From assembly GCA_001917895.1 (NCBI GenBank), contig MNEW01000026.1, positions 1 to 32,008 of the forward strand: a DNA stretch of 32,008 bases, written 5' to 3'. This document shows positions 31,307-32,008 of this stretch, piece after piece; position 1 is the stretch's first letter, and each line of letters begins with the position of its first letter. The DNA comes from Actinobacteria bacterium 13_1_40CM_66_12. Its GTDB lineage: Bacteria; Chloroflexota; Dormibacteria; Dormibacterales; Dormibacteraceae. The translations under genes were made by a program, and so were the position numbers. The notes under the pieces were generated by a model, which saw nothing but the letters and a program-made list of their open reading frames with translations, had not been told where the DNA came from and did no database searches.

Positions 31307-32008
31307 TTAGACCCGGACCACGGCGAGTTTTCTCATGTCCGCCCAATTCGGACCGACCTTGGCCTCCACCTCGATCCCGGTTTCGAGCTCATACGCGCCG
31401 GTCATGATGCGAGGGACCTTTTCCGCAAACTGATCCAGCTCAGTTTCGGGAACTTCGAAGAGAAGCTCGTCGTGCACCTGCAGAAGCATGCGACCCTCGA
31501 TGTTGTCCGCCTCGATCTCTCGCTGCAGCCGCACCATCGCGATCTTGATGATGTCCGCCGCCAGCGACTGCATGGGGAAGTTGATCGCCATTCGCTCGGC
31601 CGCGCTGCGCAGTTGAAAGTTCGGCGACCGCAAGTCGGGGATCGCCCGCCGCCTTCCAGTCGCGCTGACCACGAAGCCCTCCTCGCGCGCCTTGCGCTTG
31701 ACGTCGTCGAGGTACTCGCGCAGGCGTGAGTACGTCGACCAGTACTGGGCGAGGAACTCCCGAGCCACATCGCCTGTGATGCCCAGCTGCTGCGACAGCC
31801 CGTACTCGCCCTGGCCGTAGATCGACCCGAAATTGGCCACCTTGGCCAGCCTTCTCTGGTCGCGGTCCACCGACTCGATCGGGACCTTGAACACCGCGGC
31901 CGCCGTCGCGGTGTGGATGTCGTACCCCGCCTTGAACGCGTTCATAAGGTTGGGATCGCCACTAAGGTGCGCGGCGATGCGCAGCTCGATCTGCGAGTAA
32001 TCAGCCGA
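31307..32008 (-). CDS. polA: DNA polymerase I, C-terminal part (cut by window edge)
   Basis: The last 233 residues of a family A DNA polymerase, which fills gaps in excision repair and replaces RNA primers. Motif A opens the fragment (ADYSQIELRIAAHLSGDP, with the catalytic aspartate). The O-helix motif B is RRLAKVANFGSIYGQ, with the conserved Arg, Lys, Phe and Tyr. Motif C is LLQVHDELLFEVPE with the second catalytic aspartate. The end EAKVGPNWADMRKL is normal. Frame is open to the window edge, and the start and exonuclease domains lie beyond it. It is upstream of mutM in the same direction. Confidence 0.97.
   Translation of the reverse strand, partial: SADYSQIELRIAAHLSGDPNLMNAFKAGYDIHTATAAAVFKVPIESVDRDQRRLAKVANFGSIYGQGEYGLSQQLGITGDVAREFLAQYWSTYSRLREYLDDVKRKAREEGFVVSATGRRRAIPDLRSPNFQLRSAAERMAINFPMQSLAADIIKIAMVRLQREIEADNIEGRMLLQVHDELLFEVPETELDQFAEKVPRIMTGAYELETGIEVEAKVGPNWADMRKLAVVRV

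Noticed and set aside
1..32008. CRISPR arrays, tRNA or rRNA genes, intact insertion sequences, riboswitches
   Set aside because: No repeat-spacer pattern, cloverleaf, rRNA-like stretch, transposase frame or convincing aptamer was recognised by eye. A tool-based scan could still find weak cases.

Overview
The window is dense, GC-rich bacterial chromosome. Most genes lie on the minus strand in tight, overlapping runs. A WhiA homologue, a Gram-positive-type LexA box (GAAC-N4-GTTC), a gap-pgk-tpiA run and small DUF4190-type membrane proteins point to a high-GC Terrabacteria lineage. My best guess is Chloroflexota or Candidatus Dormibacterota, with Actinomycetota less likely. This is inference from gene content only. 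No rRNA, tRNA, CRISPR array or intact transposable element was seen.

Layout, left to right. (1) 1-8248, minus: reading from the right, whiA, gap, pgk, tpiA, gpmA, a Mn/Fe superoxide dismutase, a damaged secG, a family-5 solute-binding lipoprotein, an SDR protein and the start of an aminotransferase. The glycolytic genes cover triose phosphates to 2-phosphoglycerate. (2) 8304-13236, plus: an accessory block with a degenerate E1-alpha, an intact E1-beta, a broken M24 peptidase and an APC permease. A 13E12/HNH endonuclease remnant lies at its right edge. (3) 13360-16834, minus: uvrC, a rapZ-like gene with a degenerate P-loop, and an NAD-dependent epimerase. Regions 1 and 3 look like the two halves of the familiar uvrC-rapZ-yvcK-whiA-gap-pgk-tpiA-secG cluster, with yvcK missing and the accessory block between them. 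(4) 16872-18852: three small proline-rich membrane proteins (plus) around an alpha/beta hydrolase (minus). (5) 18833-25780, minus: a LexA-box-controlled run of uvrB, two hotdog thioesterases, uvrA and a broken MFS transporter. (6) 25926-29456, minus: a MacB-like ABC transporter and moeA behind a perfect palindromic operator candidate. (7) 29473-32008, minus: polA (cut by the window end), mutM, a PAP2 phosphatase and cutA.

DNA repair is prominent: uvrA, uvrB, uvrC, mutM and polA are all present.

Two patterns deserve attention. First, several genes have no ATG/GTG/TTG where homology puts the start. whiA appears to start at ATT behind a well-placed GGAGG, pgk at a CTG overlapping the gap stop as CTGA, and gpmA and the binding protein at ATC. 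Second, four genes (secG, the M24 peptidase, the MFS transporter and uvrA) each appear to lack roughly 20-30 residues of conserved sequence. Three of these losses shift the frame in the same direction. Either the genome has suffered recurrent short deletions or the assembly has systematic gaps; raw reads would decide.
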